The position numbers were made by a program, and so were the translations under genes. This document shows positions 18,451 to 27,569 of a DNA stretch of 64,000 nt, one piece after another; the first letter of the stretch is position 1; every line of letters begins with the position of its first letter. This DNA is from CAVOHU01 sp963817885 (GTDB lineage Bacteria; Acidobacteriota; Vicinamibacteria; Vicinamibacterales; JAKQTR01). The stretch spans positions 868,001-932,000 of the forward strand of contig CAWFQE010000002.1 of NCBI GenBank assembly GCA_963817885.1, given 5' to 3'. Under the pieces are notes generated by a model. That model saw nothing but the letters and a program-made list of their open reading frames with translations, had not been told where the DNA came from and did no database searches.

Positions 18451-19141
18451 GCTGATGTTCTGCAGCTGCTTCTCGCATGTTCGCCTGGCTGCGAAAGCCC
18501 TTGACGATCAGCCACAGAGCCAGAACCAGCTGACTCAAACCCATCGGCGCCAGCAATGGAAACACCACGTCGTGACCGAAGAGCGGCATCCCAACCGCGG
18601 CGACCATCAACACGGCTGCGATCAGACCGAAGCCGGCAACAGCACGCGGAACCAGTGCACATCGATACAGCAGGGCGTAGAAGACGAAGATCACGCAGCC
18701 GTCGATGATCCGCGCCATGAAGTGCGCCCAGTTCCGCGCGGACGCCACGACAACCCGGACCGTTTGCAGTTGTTCGCGGTCGACGGCGCTGGCTTTCGCA
18801 TAGGCATCGCTCAGGGAGACCATGGACATCACGCCGGCGTTCTCGACCACAGCCACCGCGAGGATCACCCCTGCGAGCGCGAGAAACCAGAGCGCCATCC
18901 TTTGGGTGCGCGGGTAGAAGATGGTGAACGCCGTAACTGCAATCGCAAGCCACATTCCCTCGGTAACGAGCCCGAGGACTGCAGCCAGACCGATTTGCCG
19001 GGAGTGGGCAGCGGCATTCACGAGGAATCCCGGCGTACCGAAGAGGGGCGCCTCCAAGACACCATTCACCAGTCCACCGCCAACCATCTGCAAGATTATG
19101 AGAACGCCGATGATGCGACCAGCGCGGCCTGCAGCGTCCAT
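18428..19141 (-). CDS. DUF4386 family membrane protein
   Basis: 237 residues with six or seven hydrophobic segments and the family's typical features: GRIIGVLIILQMVGG at the start, an ARNWAHFMARIIDGCVIFVFY segment in the middle and MGLSQLVLALWLIVKGF near the end. An AGGAGGG site precedes the ATG. The last residues (AAEHQHAADGGR) are encoded by repeat copy A, so the natural C-terminus may have been replaced. Role unknown; family members are predicted integral membrane proteins. Confidence 0.8.
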   Translation of the reverse strand: MDAAGRAGRIIGVLIILQMVGGGLVNGVLEAPLFGTPGFLVNAAAHSRQIGLAAVLGLVTEGMWLAIAVTAFTIFYPRTQRMALWFLALAGVILAVAVVENAGVMSMVSLSDAYAKASAVDREQLQTVRVVVASARNWAHFMARIIDGCVIFVFYALLYRCALVPRAVAGFGLIAAVLMVAAVGMPLFGHDVVFPLLAPMGLSQLVLALWLIVKGFRSQANMREAAAEHQHAADGGR

Positions 19142-19282
19142 GTGAGAGCCCTCCTGACACGACTACTCGTTGGATTGTCCGCCGAACGGAAGTGGCTCAC
19201 CCGCGGCCGCGTTCGACCACCCCGCGGGCATCGGGTTCAACCGCTTGCTGGGCTGCCGACGGGTTAGATGTCGGGCTTGCGC

Positions 19283-19627
19283 CTACTCTTGCCTGACGAT
19301 ATCGACCGAGATCTCCACCGCCGGAATTGTTCCTTTGTTCTCGAGCCAGTGCGTGGTGTTCCGATCCTCCGGCCAGCCCACTCCCGGTCCGTAGTCCGTG
19401 GCGACTCCATCTCGATGGTCAGTGATCGTTCCTTGCAGTATATAGACGGTGCCTGGTCTGCCTTTATGGTCGTGAATCGGGCCGAAGACGCCTCCAGGCT
19501 CGAAGGTCACCATACGCATTCGAAGTTGGCGCCCTGCCATGCCCTCGATCTCAGGGCCAAGGTCAACCGTGGCAAGTAACTTCACCGTAATACCATTCGT
19601 CTGAGGTGCCACCTGTTCGTTGCTCAT
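19283..19627 (-). CDS. Cupin-domain protein
   Basis: 114 residues, one cupin domain: motif 1 as PGGVFGPIHDHKGRPGTVYILQG and motif 2 as GVGWPEDRNTTHWLEN. The start MSNEQV is set by a GAGAGGAG site; an upstream in-frame ATG has none. It is a stand-alone small-gene unit in a row of unrelated minus-strand genes. Metal-dependent binding or enzymatic function likely; substrate unknown. Confidence 0.8.
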   Translation of the reverse strand: MSNEQVAPQTNGITVKLLATVDLGPEIEGMAGRQLRMRMVTFEPGGVFGPIHDHKGRPGTVYILQGTITDHRDGVATDYGPGVGWPEDRNTTHWLENKGTIPAVEISVDIVRQE

Positions 19628-19780
19628 CGTGCTCTCCTCTCGGTACTTCCCGGGCCTGACTATGCGCTTCAGCTGCAACGCGCCGCGGCGCACGATCTCG
19701 AACCCGGGACGACTTCTTCGGGCGGCGTGTTGTCTGCCGGAAGCGCTTGTCAGGCACATGCCGCCGACGGGAGTGCCCGT

Positions 19781-20287
19781 CTACAGTACCTGCGGATTCA
19801 GCTTCCAGACCGCCCAGGTCAGCGCCGACGCGAACGCGACCCAGGTGAGATACGGAACAAGCAGCGCCGCGGCAAGGGGCCGCACGCGCCAGAAAGTCCA
19901 GGCCGTCGCCGCCACCAGGACCAGCAGCGCGATGATGTCGAGAAAGGCCAACTGCCCCGAGTGCCACGCGAAGAACAGCCACGTCCAGATCGCGTTGGAT
20001 GCGAGTTGCAGGCCGTACAGGAGAAGGGCCAGTCGGGCGTCGCGCCATCCACGAGCGCGAACGATCAACCAGGCAGCCACCGCCATCAGGATGTAGAGGA
20101 CGGTCCAGACCGGGCCAAACACGCCGGGCGGCGGCGCCCAGGGGGGCTTGGCGAGTGCCTGGTAGATCTCTGGCGCGCGCAGCGCGGCAGCCGTCCCGAT
20201 GCCTCCGGCGACAAACGTGACAAACAGGAGTATCCCGAGCGCCGCCCCTTCCCCGCCATGGCCCCGCGTCATGCTGGTGGCGCTCAC
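19781..20287 (-). CDS. tspO: TspO/MBR family protein
   Basis: 168 residues with five membrane segments rich in Trp. The family signatures PPWAPPPGVFGPVWTVLYILMA and LQLASNAIWTWLFFAWHSG are present. TspO proteins bind porphyrins and are outer-membrane or inner-membrane sensors of tetrapyrroles and redox state. The GTG start at 20287 is preferred because AGGGGG lies 6 nt upstream; an ATG 15 nt further in has no RBS. Confidence 0.9.
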   Translation of the reverse strand: MSATSMTRGHGGEGAALGILLFVTFVAGGIGTAAALRAPEIYQALAKPPWAPPPGVFGPVWTVLYILMAVAAWLIVRARGWRDARLALLLYGLQLASNAIWTWLFFAWHSGQLAFLDIIALLVLVAATAWTFWRVRPLAAALLVPYLTWVAFASALTWAVWKLNPQVL

Positions 20288-20337
20288 TCGGTTCCCCCTG
20301 TCATGTTCGAGCGAAAGTCGTCTTGCCGGACGACCGC

Positions 20338-20387
20338 GTTTCAGCCGCGGCGGCTCATGATCGCACCGGCCGCCATTGGCTGCAAAC
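20338..20387 (-). repeat. Palindromic repeat, copy B
   Basis: Second copy, with the longest stem: GCGTTT at the left pairs with AAACGC at the right, outside the CAGCC/GGCTG pair. It lies between the methyltransferase stop and the tspO start. Confidence 0.85.
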
Positions 20388-20388
20388 G

Positions 20389-21162
20389 CTAGGCAGCCGA
20401 AGCCGGCGGCTCGGGAATCCGACGCTTGAAGACGTAGATCGCCCAGCCCAGTGTGTCTCGACCCCAACGAAGGTACGCCGCCCTCTCCTTGGCCACTCGG
20501 CCCACCAGCTCCGGCAAGTCCGGGTCATCCGGATGCGAGCGCGCATACTCCGCCGCAGCATGCCACTGCAGCCCTTCGTATCCATCCCAGTCGTCCTTGT
20601 TGCTCACAAGAGTGTGGGCGAGATCCAGCCCCCGTTCCTCCCCAACCTCGACGTTGCCAGCGTGCGTCCCGAACGCCTCCTTCCCCTCGCCGAGGGCCTG
20701 AAGGTACTCCTCAGATGGCTCCTGCAGCCAGTAAGGCTCGCCCACGATCACCCAACCGCCGGGCACGACCATGCGAGCCAGCGCATCCAGAGTGCCGGCG
20801 TGCCCGCCGTAGATCCAGCTGGCGCCAAGGCAGGAGGCGGCAGTGAAGCTGTGAGGTTCGTCCGGCTCGAAGTCGGCGCCGTTCATCTGAAGGACGACGG
20901 CCTGATCACCTGGCGCCGACGCCCTGAGCCGTCTCTCGGCTTCCGCAACGAAGAACGGTGAGAGGTCTATGCCCAGGCAGCGGACCCCGTAGGCCTGGGT
21001 CACGCGACTCAGAAACTCCCCTTTGCCGCAGGCGATGTCGACCACGCGCCCGTCGACGGGAAGCCGCAGCAGTTCCACAAGGCGACCTAGCTTCTCCTCG
21101 CTCGTGGGATTGCAGATCACGTGCTCGCGATGCGTGATGTCGAAGAACTTCCACGTGTCCAT
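20389..21162 (-). CDS. SAM-dependent methyltransferase
   Basis: 257 residues with a class I methyltransferase fold: motif I VVDIACGKGEFLSRV, the acidic residue after LGIDLSP, and the later MNGADFEPD and GGWVIVGEPYWL strands. The start MDTWKFFDITHRE is supported by GAGGAG 7 nt upstream. Small-molecule methyltransferase; the substrate cannot be inferred. It is followed directly by repeat copy B. Confidence 0.85.
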   Translation of the reverse strand: MDTWKFFDITHREHVICNPTSEEKLGRLVELLRLPVDGRVVDIACGKGEFLSRVTQAYGVRCLGIDLSPFFVAEAERRLRASAPGDQAVVLQMNGADFEPDEPHSFTAASCLGASWIYGGHAGTLDALARMVVPGGWVIVGEPYWLQEPSEEYLQALGEGKEAFGTHAGNVEVGEERGLDLAHTLVSNKDDWDGYEGLQWHAAAEYARSHPDDPDLPELVGRVAKERAAYLRWGRDTLGWAIYVFKRRIPEPPASAA

Positions 21163-21182
21163 AGTCCATCTCCTCGGCTGCC

Positions 21183-21690
21183 TCACACCCGGCTTGAGCC
21201 GCGGCGGCTTATGATCGCGCCAGCCTCCGCCGGCTGCAAGGGCTGGTCCGGCAGCCCTTGGGGCCGTCTTTCCCAGGGTTCAACATCGCCGGGCACGACT
21301 CGGAACAACGGGTGCGGCCGAGGACGTCGTACAGCTGCAAGGCGATCGCGCAACGCGGGTTCGCGGATTGCGAGCTTTGCCATGAGGTGATTCCATTCGT
21401 GCGTGAGCTGGCCGCGCGTAACGCCAATCACCTCCGAGCTCCGTGCGGCGCTGACTTTCCCAGGTGCGAACGCGTAGCCGCGACGCACGGCCTCCGCGTT
21501 AATGCCACGAAGATACTCGGCAATCGCGCCGCACGGCGAAGGCTGAGCGCGGAATCGATCCAGTTGTGGGTGATGCAGGTAGCCCTTCGTCTGTCCCCTC
21601 AGGTACCGCCTGAGCCAGGAGCGCTTCACGCCAAAGAGCCACGAGGCCGCGGGCGTCAAGGTATTTGGGATGGAGGGACCAAAGACGCAT
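21183..21690 (-). CDS. Pyrimidine-dimer DNA glycosylase (frameshifted)
   Basis: About 168 residues if one extra base is removed. The start MRLWSLHPKYLDARGLVALWREALLAQ is typical of pyrimidine-dimer glycosylase/endonuclease V-like proteins; the frame then changes near 21613 (GGTACCTGAGG, one C too many) and continues as GQTKGYLHHPQLDRF, LRGINAEAVRRGYAF and RPHPLFRVVPGDVEPWER. The Shine-Dalgarno GGGAGGT precedes the start. The final 25 residues come from readthrough into repeat copy C. Repairs UV lesions in the cytoplasm if intact. The frameshift may be a sequencing error. Confidence 0.78.
21190..21240 (-). repeat. Palindromic repeat, copy C
   Basis: Third copy, GAGCCGCGGCGG, then CTTATGATC and CCGGCTGCAAG; outer CTTGAGCCG pairs with CGGCTGCAAG. 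It lies at the 3' end of the glycosylase gene, which reads into it. Confidence 0.8.
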
Positions 21691-21947
21691 GGTTCGGGTA
21701 CCTCCCGTTGTCTGTCTGCCCAGCGACCGGCGCTCAGCCGCGAGCGGCAGGCACCTTCATGCGAGGGAGTCATCCCTTTCTGCCGTTGGTCGGCTACAGG
21801 GATGCTGGGCGTCGCTTCGTCGGCTCCACTCCTTCGGGTCTCGCGAGAAGTGAAAGGCGCCTCGTAGGAGCCATGCATCGACGACGATCGCCGCATGCAG
21901 GGCGAACGACACTGGCTTGCCAACGATCGCCTGGTTGAACGGGCGAT

Positions 21948-22298
21948 CTACGCGCGCAGGATCTTCTCCATGGGCCTGCCCTTGGCCAGTTCATCCACCA
22001 GCTTGTCCAAGTACCGGATCTTCCGCATGAGCGGGTCTTCGATCTCCTCGATGCGAACGCCGCAGATGACGCCGGTAATCTTGCTGGCATTGGGATGGAG
22101 CGAGGGGGCCTCGCCGAAGAATGTCTCGAAGTCCTTCCTTTGTTTGATCTGCGTCGCCAGCGCCTGCGGGCTGTAGCCCGTCAGCCAGCAGATGACCTCG
22201 TCCACTTCCTTCCTCGTGCGTCCCTTCTTCTCCGCCTTCTGGACGTAGTGTGGATACACGCTGGCAAATGACATCTTGAAGACCCGGTGTTTGTCCAT
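21948..22298 (-). CDS. DUF2200 family protein
   Basis: 116 residues, MDKHRVFKMSFASVYPHYVQKAEKKGRT ... EVICWLTGYS ... KDFETFFGEAPSLHPNASKITGVICGVRIEEIEDPLMRKIRYLDKLVDELAKG, the whole-length DUF2200 pattern. The start follows GAGGAAC. Members are small cytoplasmic proteins of unknown function often found in variable regions and gene cassettes. The 257 bases to the glycosylase gene hold nothing recognised. Confidence 0.88.
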   Translation of the reverse strand: MDKHRVFKMSFASVYPHYVQKAEKKGRTRKEVDEVICWLTGYSPQALATQIKQRKDFETFFGEAPSLHPNASKITGVICGVRIEEIEDPLMRKIRYLDKLVDELAKGRPMEKILRA

Positions 22299-22381
22299 GG
22301 GTTCCTCGGAGCGAGAACGGCCGATCCTTGTCGTCGCGTACGCCTGACGATCCGCGGTCACCCGCCGGTGCGAACGACGAG

Positions 22382-22981
22382 CTACTCGTCCGTGCCCTTA
22401 TCGATGCAGCATTCCTCGTAGGTTCCAGCGATAGTGCAATGCCAGCCGCCCTTCCACTTCTTGCAGCGGCAGCGGTTCAGCTTCTCGCGCGCCTTGTCGA
22501 GCTTGTCCCGTGCCGCAGCCGACGCCTCCCTTGCGGCCGTCAGCTGCTCCTGGAGCTTCGCCAGTGCCTCGGTCGTGTCCTTGATGGCGTTCTCGAACTT
22601 CTTCCGGGACGCGACCGCGGCGTTCAGCTTGTCGGTGGCGGCCTCGACAGCCGCCTTTTCCGCAGAACATTCGTTATTGCGCGGCCTGCTCAGGCAGGCG
22701 TTGTACCGGGCCACCGCGCCGTCCCAAGCGTTCTTGGCCGACTCTTCGGCTGGCCGGTTCTCCTCGATGGCACGGGTTGCGGCGGCCTTCCGCTCTTCCT
22801 CGAGCGCAGCCTGCTCCTGCAGCCGTCGTTCCGCCTGACTGGCCTGGTCGACGTCGGCCTGGGCGGCATTGACCGCGGCCTGTTCGTCGTCACAGCGTTT
22901 CTGGGCCGAAACGGGCGTTGAGACAGGCCATAGCACTCCGAGACACGTCATCGCGGCGAGAACGATCGTGGGTTGGCGCAT
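22382..22981 (-). CDS. Secreted coiled-coil protein with Cys-rich tail
   Basis: 199 residues with a signal peptide (IVLAAMTCLGVLWPVSTPVSAQ), about 130 residues of Ala/Glu/Lys-rich coiled coil and a basic, cysteine-rich tail (NRCRCKKWKGGWHC, then EECCIDKG). Five cysteines in the last 30 residues suggest disulfides or metal binding outside the cytoplasm. No family recognised. Upstream, at 22999-23046, the outer arms ATGCGGTAA and TTACCGCAT form a hairpin. Confidence 0.65.
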   Translation of the reverse strand: MRQPTIVLAAMTCLGVLWPVSTPVSAQKRCDDEQAAVNAAQADVDQASQAERRLQEQAALEEERKAAATRAIEENRPAEESAKNAWDGAVARYNACLSRPRNNECSAEKAAVEAATDKLNAAVASRKKFENAIKDTTEALAKLQEQLTAAREASAAARDKLDKAREKLNRCRCKKWKGGWHCTIAGTYEECCIDKGTDE

Positions 22982-22998
22982 TGACTGTTCCTGTCCGA

Positions 22999-23046
22999 AG
23001 TATGCGGTAAACGGTTATGCGGAATTGGCGCCCTGCCGGGTTACCG
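22999..23046 (-). promoter_or_regulatory. Inverted repeat upstream of the coiled-coil gene
   Basis: Nine perfectly complementary bases (ATGCGGTAA and TTACCGCAT) separated by about 30 bases lie 18 nt upstream of the start at 22981. It could be an operator or a leader hairpin, or the terminator of the gene to the right. Confidence 0.35.
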
Positions 23047-23201
23047 CATTCAGTCAGAGCTGAATTCTACGCGCTGTCGTTCGTAGGTCAAACGGTGGAT
23101 TGGCACCCGAGCGCCGAATGCGGGCCCCCGATGGTTGCAGTGCCGGGCGACAGCGGGTTCGGCTGCCGCTCATTGCCTCTGGCCAAGTCGCATCGTGACC
23201 G

Positions 23202-23765
23202 TCATGAAGATGGGCACCGCCGTCCCGGCCTCGAGGCGACCACCCCTCCCAAATCGGTGTCGACGAGCAGGCGGGGCGGTTCAAACCTCCAGGCCTTCAC
23301 GGCTTCGAGTGCCTTGAGGTCCACGTCTTCGCGAACTCCCCGGAGCATGCAACTCTCCGTCACCCGCCCAGCCGCATCGATCCGAACCTCGATGATGGCC
23401 GGAAGCGACCCCAACATTGGACCCAGCAGGGCACTGGCGGGAACGAACCCGAAGGATCCCCACGTGGCATCAATCAGGCTACTGACCACCCACCAGGCGG
23501 ATCCGACCACCCCCGCGGTTCTGAGTCCGCGGCCGTAGCGCGGGAGGATCGCCGCATAGAGCCACATGGCCCAGATTCCCTCCGCAAGGTTCAAGGCCAA
23601 CAGGAACGCTACGAAGGAGGCGTTCGGTGCAGCTAACCTGTTTCCGGGAACCGCGGCGGCGAAATCGTGCCCGACAACGACCGTGACGATCGAGGACAGG
23701 ATGGTCCAGACGACGCCTGCCACAAGTCCGCCCACGAACACTTGCAGCCAATTAATCCGTCTCAT
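23202..23765 (-). CDS. Chimeric membrane protein with TonB-like tail
   Basis: 187 residues. Residues 1-~118 are a membrane protein with about four segments (VFVGGLVAGVVWTILSSIV ... LNLAEGIWAMWLYAAILPRYG ... SSLIDATWGSFGFVPASALLGPMLGSLPAII). From there it changes abruptly to VRIDAAGRVTESCMLRGVREDVDLKALEAVKAWRFEPPRL, the C-terminal domain of TonB-like proteins. Such a domain is normally at the periplasmic end of an unrelated protein, so this looks like a recombination junction near 23410. Expression of a functional fusion is uncertain. Confidence 0.6.
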   Translation of the reverse strand: MRRINWLQVFVGGLVAGVVWTILSSIVTVVVGHDFAAAVPGNRLAAPNASFVAFLLALNLAEGIWAMWLYAAILPRYGRGLRTAGVVGSAWWVVSSLIDATWGSFGFVPASALLGPMLGSLPAIIEVRIDAAGRVTESCMLRGVREDVDLKALEAVKAWRFEPPRLLVDTDLGGVVASRPGRRCPSS

Positions 23766-23871
23766 ACGCTTGCCTGCCTCACACCGGTCCAGTCCTTCTC
23801 CGTCTGGCCACACAACGCTTGACCCGCCGGCGCGCAGCATACCACCCGTGCCGGGCTGGAGCACCGCGTGG

Positions 23872-24387
23872 TCAGCCAGTTCCCCATTTCGCTCGGAGGA
23901 GGTCGAGTACCTTCTTGTCCGGGAAGACCGTCTCTTCGAATCTCCGGCCTGCGTAGCATGGCGTCTCGGCTAGCCTGGCCTCCACGAACCAGAGCGTGGC
24001 CTCATCCAAGGGTCCCGGCTGAACGTAGAACGGAATGGCCTTGGCGAAGTCGACCATGATGCCAAGGACCGACCGATCCACCGTCCGGCCGATGACCACC
24101 GGAGCCATGGCCGCCGTCTCGGCTTCAACTGCCGCACTCGCGATCCCGTGACGCCGGAGTCTGGCTGCGACAAGGCCGGCCAGCCGAGCAGGAAGCCCAC
24201 GCACATCTCGGGCCGGCAAGAGGATGGGCAAGAGCGACGTGGAACTCACCAGGATCAACACCGGGCGTCGATCTACTACAAGGCGGTTGACGTACCAATC
24301 GCCCAGTGCCGTGTCGGACCTCGCGTCAGTGATCGCGTCCGGCGGGAGGAACCTGCTGAGCTTCCTGGTGGGACGCAGGATCACCAT
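23872..24387 (-). CDS. DUF6933-like protein
   Basis: 171 residues. The pattern ILRPTRKLSRFL ... SDTALGDWYVNRLVVDRRPVLILVSSTSLLPILLPARDV matches DUF6933-type proteins (short cytoplasmic proteins with unknown role). Its ATG overlaps the hsdR stop by one base (TAATG), so it is probably translated with hsdR and is the last gene of the restriction island. Confidence 0.75.
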   Translation of the reverse strand: MVILRPTRKLSRFLPPDAITDARSDTALGDWYVNRLVVDRRPVLILVSSTSLLPILLPARDVRGLPARLAGLVAARLRRHGIASAAVEAETAAMAPVVIGRTVDRSVLGIMVDFAKAIPFYVQPGPLDEATLWFVEARLAETPCYAGRRFEETVFPDKKVLDLLRAKWGTG

Positions 24388-27300
24388 TATCGTTCGATCG
24401 TCTGGCTGGCACCTTCAGCGCTCTCCTGGCTTGTCAGCGCGTAGACCATGTCGCCCACAAAACGCCGGAATGACTCGTTCTCGACGAACTGCTTGTAGAC
24501 CTGCGTGTCGTCTTTGAGGAGGATCTGCATCACCTTCCCGAGGGCCTGGTCGTGCGCCATGCGGGCCGTGTGGGGCGTGTTCTGCCTGGCGTTCTGATAG
24601 GCCGTGTCGGCGGCGACTTTCGGCGCGATGTCGTCGCGAATGCGCTTCGCGACGCGGTCGGCGTCGGTGAAGAGCGTGCCGAAGTGTTCGTTGAACGTCT
24701 TGAGAATGTTGCTCAGACGGTCCAGCTCGGGTTCGGGCTTTCGACCGCCGCCATCGGCCGGGATCGGTTCGATCGCAGCGTCTTCATCCGCCAGGGCGAT
24801 CTTCATGACCGCCTTCCGCTCGACGCGGTAGCTGTCCATGTCGATGGCCTCGAGGATCCCCTTGGCGAAATCCGGGTCGTCCGGAGCGGGCAGTTTGGGA
24901 ATCAGCAGGTTCAGCAGGATGGACAGCCTCTCCCAGTCGGGTCTGGTGGACGGCATGACCGATGCGAGGAAGTCGTAGGTGCGGCAGAAGGCTTTGGCCT
25001 TGCCCTTGAACTCGACCTGCTGGCCCTCATCCAGCGCGTTCTTGTAGATGGCCACGCACGCATCAAGGATCGGGTCGAGCCTGTCGCGATCGGCATCGCC
25101 GAGGAACAGCTCGACGAACTGATGCACCTGCTCCGGTGAATATACCTGCGCCTCGTCGAGGGCCGCCTTCAGGTCATTCAGCTTGTTCGGGTCGGTCTCC
25201 TCCGCCAGCAGCGTCGTCCGATAGTAATCCTGGAACGCGTAGGTGATGGCCTCGCTGTTGTTCTGGAAATCGAGGACGAAGCAGTCGTGCTTCTGAGGGT
25301 GTGCGCGGTTCAGGCGCGACAACGTCTGCACCGCCTTGATCCCGGCCAGAGGCTTATCCACATACATCGTGTGCAGTAGCGGCTCGTCGTAGCCGGTCTG
25401 GAACTTGTCCGCGCAGATGAGGTACCGGTACGGATCTTCCTGAAACCTCTCCGCGATGTCGCTGCCCGGGAAGCCGTTGAGCGACGACTCGCTGACCTTC
25501 TCCCCGCCGTATTCGTGCTCGCCCGAGAACGCGACGATAGCCTTGCAGGGGCTCTTGGTCTCCTCCAGGTAGGCCTTGAAGGCGTGAAAGTACTGGATCG
25601 CGCGCTCGATGCCGCTCGTCACCACCATCGCCCGCGCCTGGCCGCCGATCTTCCCCGCGGCCAGTACCTGCTCCCGGAAATGGTCGACCATGATCTCCGT
25701 CTTGAGCCGGATCGCGTGCTGGTGGCTCTCGACATACTTGCGGAGCTTCTTGTTGGCCTTCCTGGTGTCGAATTCCGGGTCGTCCTCGATCTTCTTGACC
25801 AGCTTGTAGTAGCTCTCGACCGGCGTGTAGCTCTTGAGCACGTCGAGGATGAACCGCTCCTCGATCGCCTGCTTCATCGTGTAGCTGTGGAAGGGCCGGT
25901 GCCTGACTTGCCCTCGGCATCGGGCGGGAGCGGCTCGCCGAACATCTCCAGCGTCTTGTTCTTGGGTGTGGCCGTAAACGCGAAGTAGCTGGCGTTTGTC
26001 AGCATCTTGCGCGCGGCCATCCGCTTCTCGAGGGCGTCGTTCACCGTGTCTTCGGGATCCGGCGGCTCGTCAGGTTCAGCCGGCGGATTCCCGAGAGCCT
26101 TGCTCATCGCCGACGACGTCTTCCCGCCCTGGCTCGAGTGCGCCTCGTCTATGACGATGGCGAACGTCTTGCCGGCCTCGGTGGCGATTTCGTCGAGTAT
26201 GAAGGGGAATTTCTGGACCGTCGAGACGATGATCTTCTTGCCCTGCTCGATGAACTTGCGCAGGTCCCCGGAGTGCTCTGCGTGGCCAACCGTGGCGCCG
26301 ACCTGCATGAACTGCTTGATGGTCTTCTGGATCTGGTCGTCGAGGATCCGGCGGTCCGTGACGACGATGACTGAGTCGAAGACTTCCTTGCCATTGCGCT
26401 TGACGCCGATGAGCTGGTGCGAGAGCCAGGCGATGGAATTCGACTTGCCGCTGCCGGCCGAGTGCTGGACGAGGTAGCGCCTGCCCGCGCCGTGGTTGCG
26501 CACGTCGGCCAGGCCCTTGCGCACGACGCCGAGCTGGTGGTACCGCGGGAAGACCTGGCTGCGCTTCTTCCTGCCTGTCTTTGCGTGCTTCTTCTCGACG
26601 ATCTGCGCGTAGTTCTCGATGATGTCCGTCAGCCCGGCCGGCGTGAGCATTTCCTTCCAGAGATAGTCAGTCTTCAGGCCGTTCGGGTTGGGCGGGTTGC
26701 CGGCGCCGTCGTTGTGCCCCCTGTTGAACGGCAGGAACCACGAGGCATTGCCCTTCAGCTCTGTACACATCCGCACCTCGCCATCGTCTACGGCGAAATG
26801 CACGATGCAGCGGCCAAAGGCGAAGATGCGTTCGCGGGGGTCGCGGTCCCGTTTGTACTGTTCCTCCGCGTCGGCGACCGTCTGCTTGGTGAGGCTGTTC
26901 TTCAGCTCGAAGGTGGCGATGGGCAGGCCGTTGATGAAGAGACACAGGTCGAGGGCGCGGCGCGTCTCGTCCGTGCTGTAGGCGAGCTGGCGTGTGATCG
27001 AGAATCGGTTCTTCGCGTAGAGCGCGGCTGCCCTGGCGTTGCCCTCCGAGGGCGTGCCGTAGAACAGGTCGAAGTGCACCGGCCCGTGGTCCACGCCCTT
27101 GCGGAGCACATCGATAACGCCGCGCTTGCCGATTTCGGACGACAGTCGCGCGAGGAACTTGAGGCGGTTGATGTCCTTCGGGTCGGCGGCGTCGGCCATC
27201 GCCAGCTTCTTGAACGCCTCGGGCTGGGTGGCGCGCAGGAACCCGAAGAGATGTCGCACGTCGAGCGCGTGGGCGCGGTCGTAGTCCCTGGCCCTGCCGG

Positions 27301-27433
27301 CGGTGTAGCCGGTCCCGCCGAAGGGCGGAGATGTCTCGGCCACGTCGTCGTTCGCGGCGGCGAGGCCATCGGTGCCGGTCATGTGGCGCATGATCAGCGT
27401 CTCGAGGCCCTTCTCGGAGGTGTCGGTCGTCAT
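24387..27433 (-). CDS. hsdR: Type I restriction endonuclease HsdR (frameshifted)
   Basis: About 1015 residues across one frameshift. N-terminal PD-(D/E)XK nuclease region (FELKNSL contains the ExK), then SF2 helicase motifs: VQHSAGSGKSNSIAW (Walker A), VIDEAHSSQGG (DEAH), FAFTATPKNKT (motif III), and in the second part VTSGIERAIQY, ADKFQTGYDEPLLHTMYVDKPL and QTLSRLNRAH (motif VI). The frame changes near 25895 (TCAGGCACC). A start MTTDTSEKG with AAGGGG upstream is chosen. Translocates DNA and cleaves at non-methylated sites with HsdM and HsdS. Confidence 0.93.
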
Positions 27434-27569
27434 GCAGGCCCCTTCTTGGGAGAAGCGCCAGCGAGTTCCATCAAACAACCATCAAACAACACGGAGCCAC
27501 GTAACCCATTGACTGATAGGGCCTTACGTCTCACGACGGCACGATTACCCGTCACAAGAAGGCTGTCCA

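Noticed and set aside
21794..21860. Peptide reading LARPEGVEPTKRR on the minus strand
   Set aside because: Phrases of this type are recurring artefacts of non-coding DNA; it has no start with an RBS and no tRNA fold could be made from the DNA.
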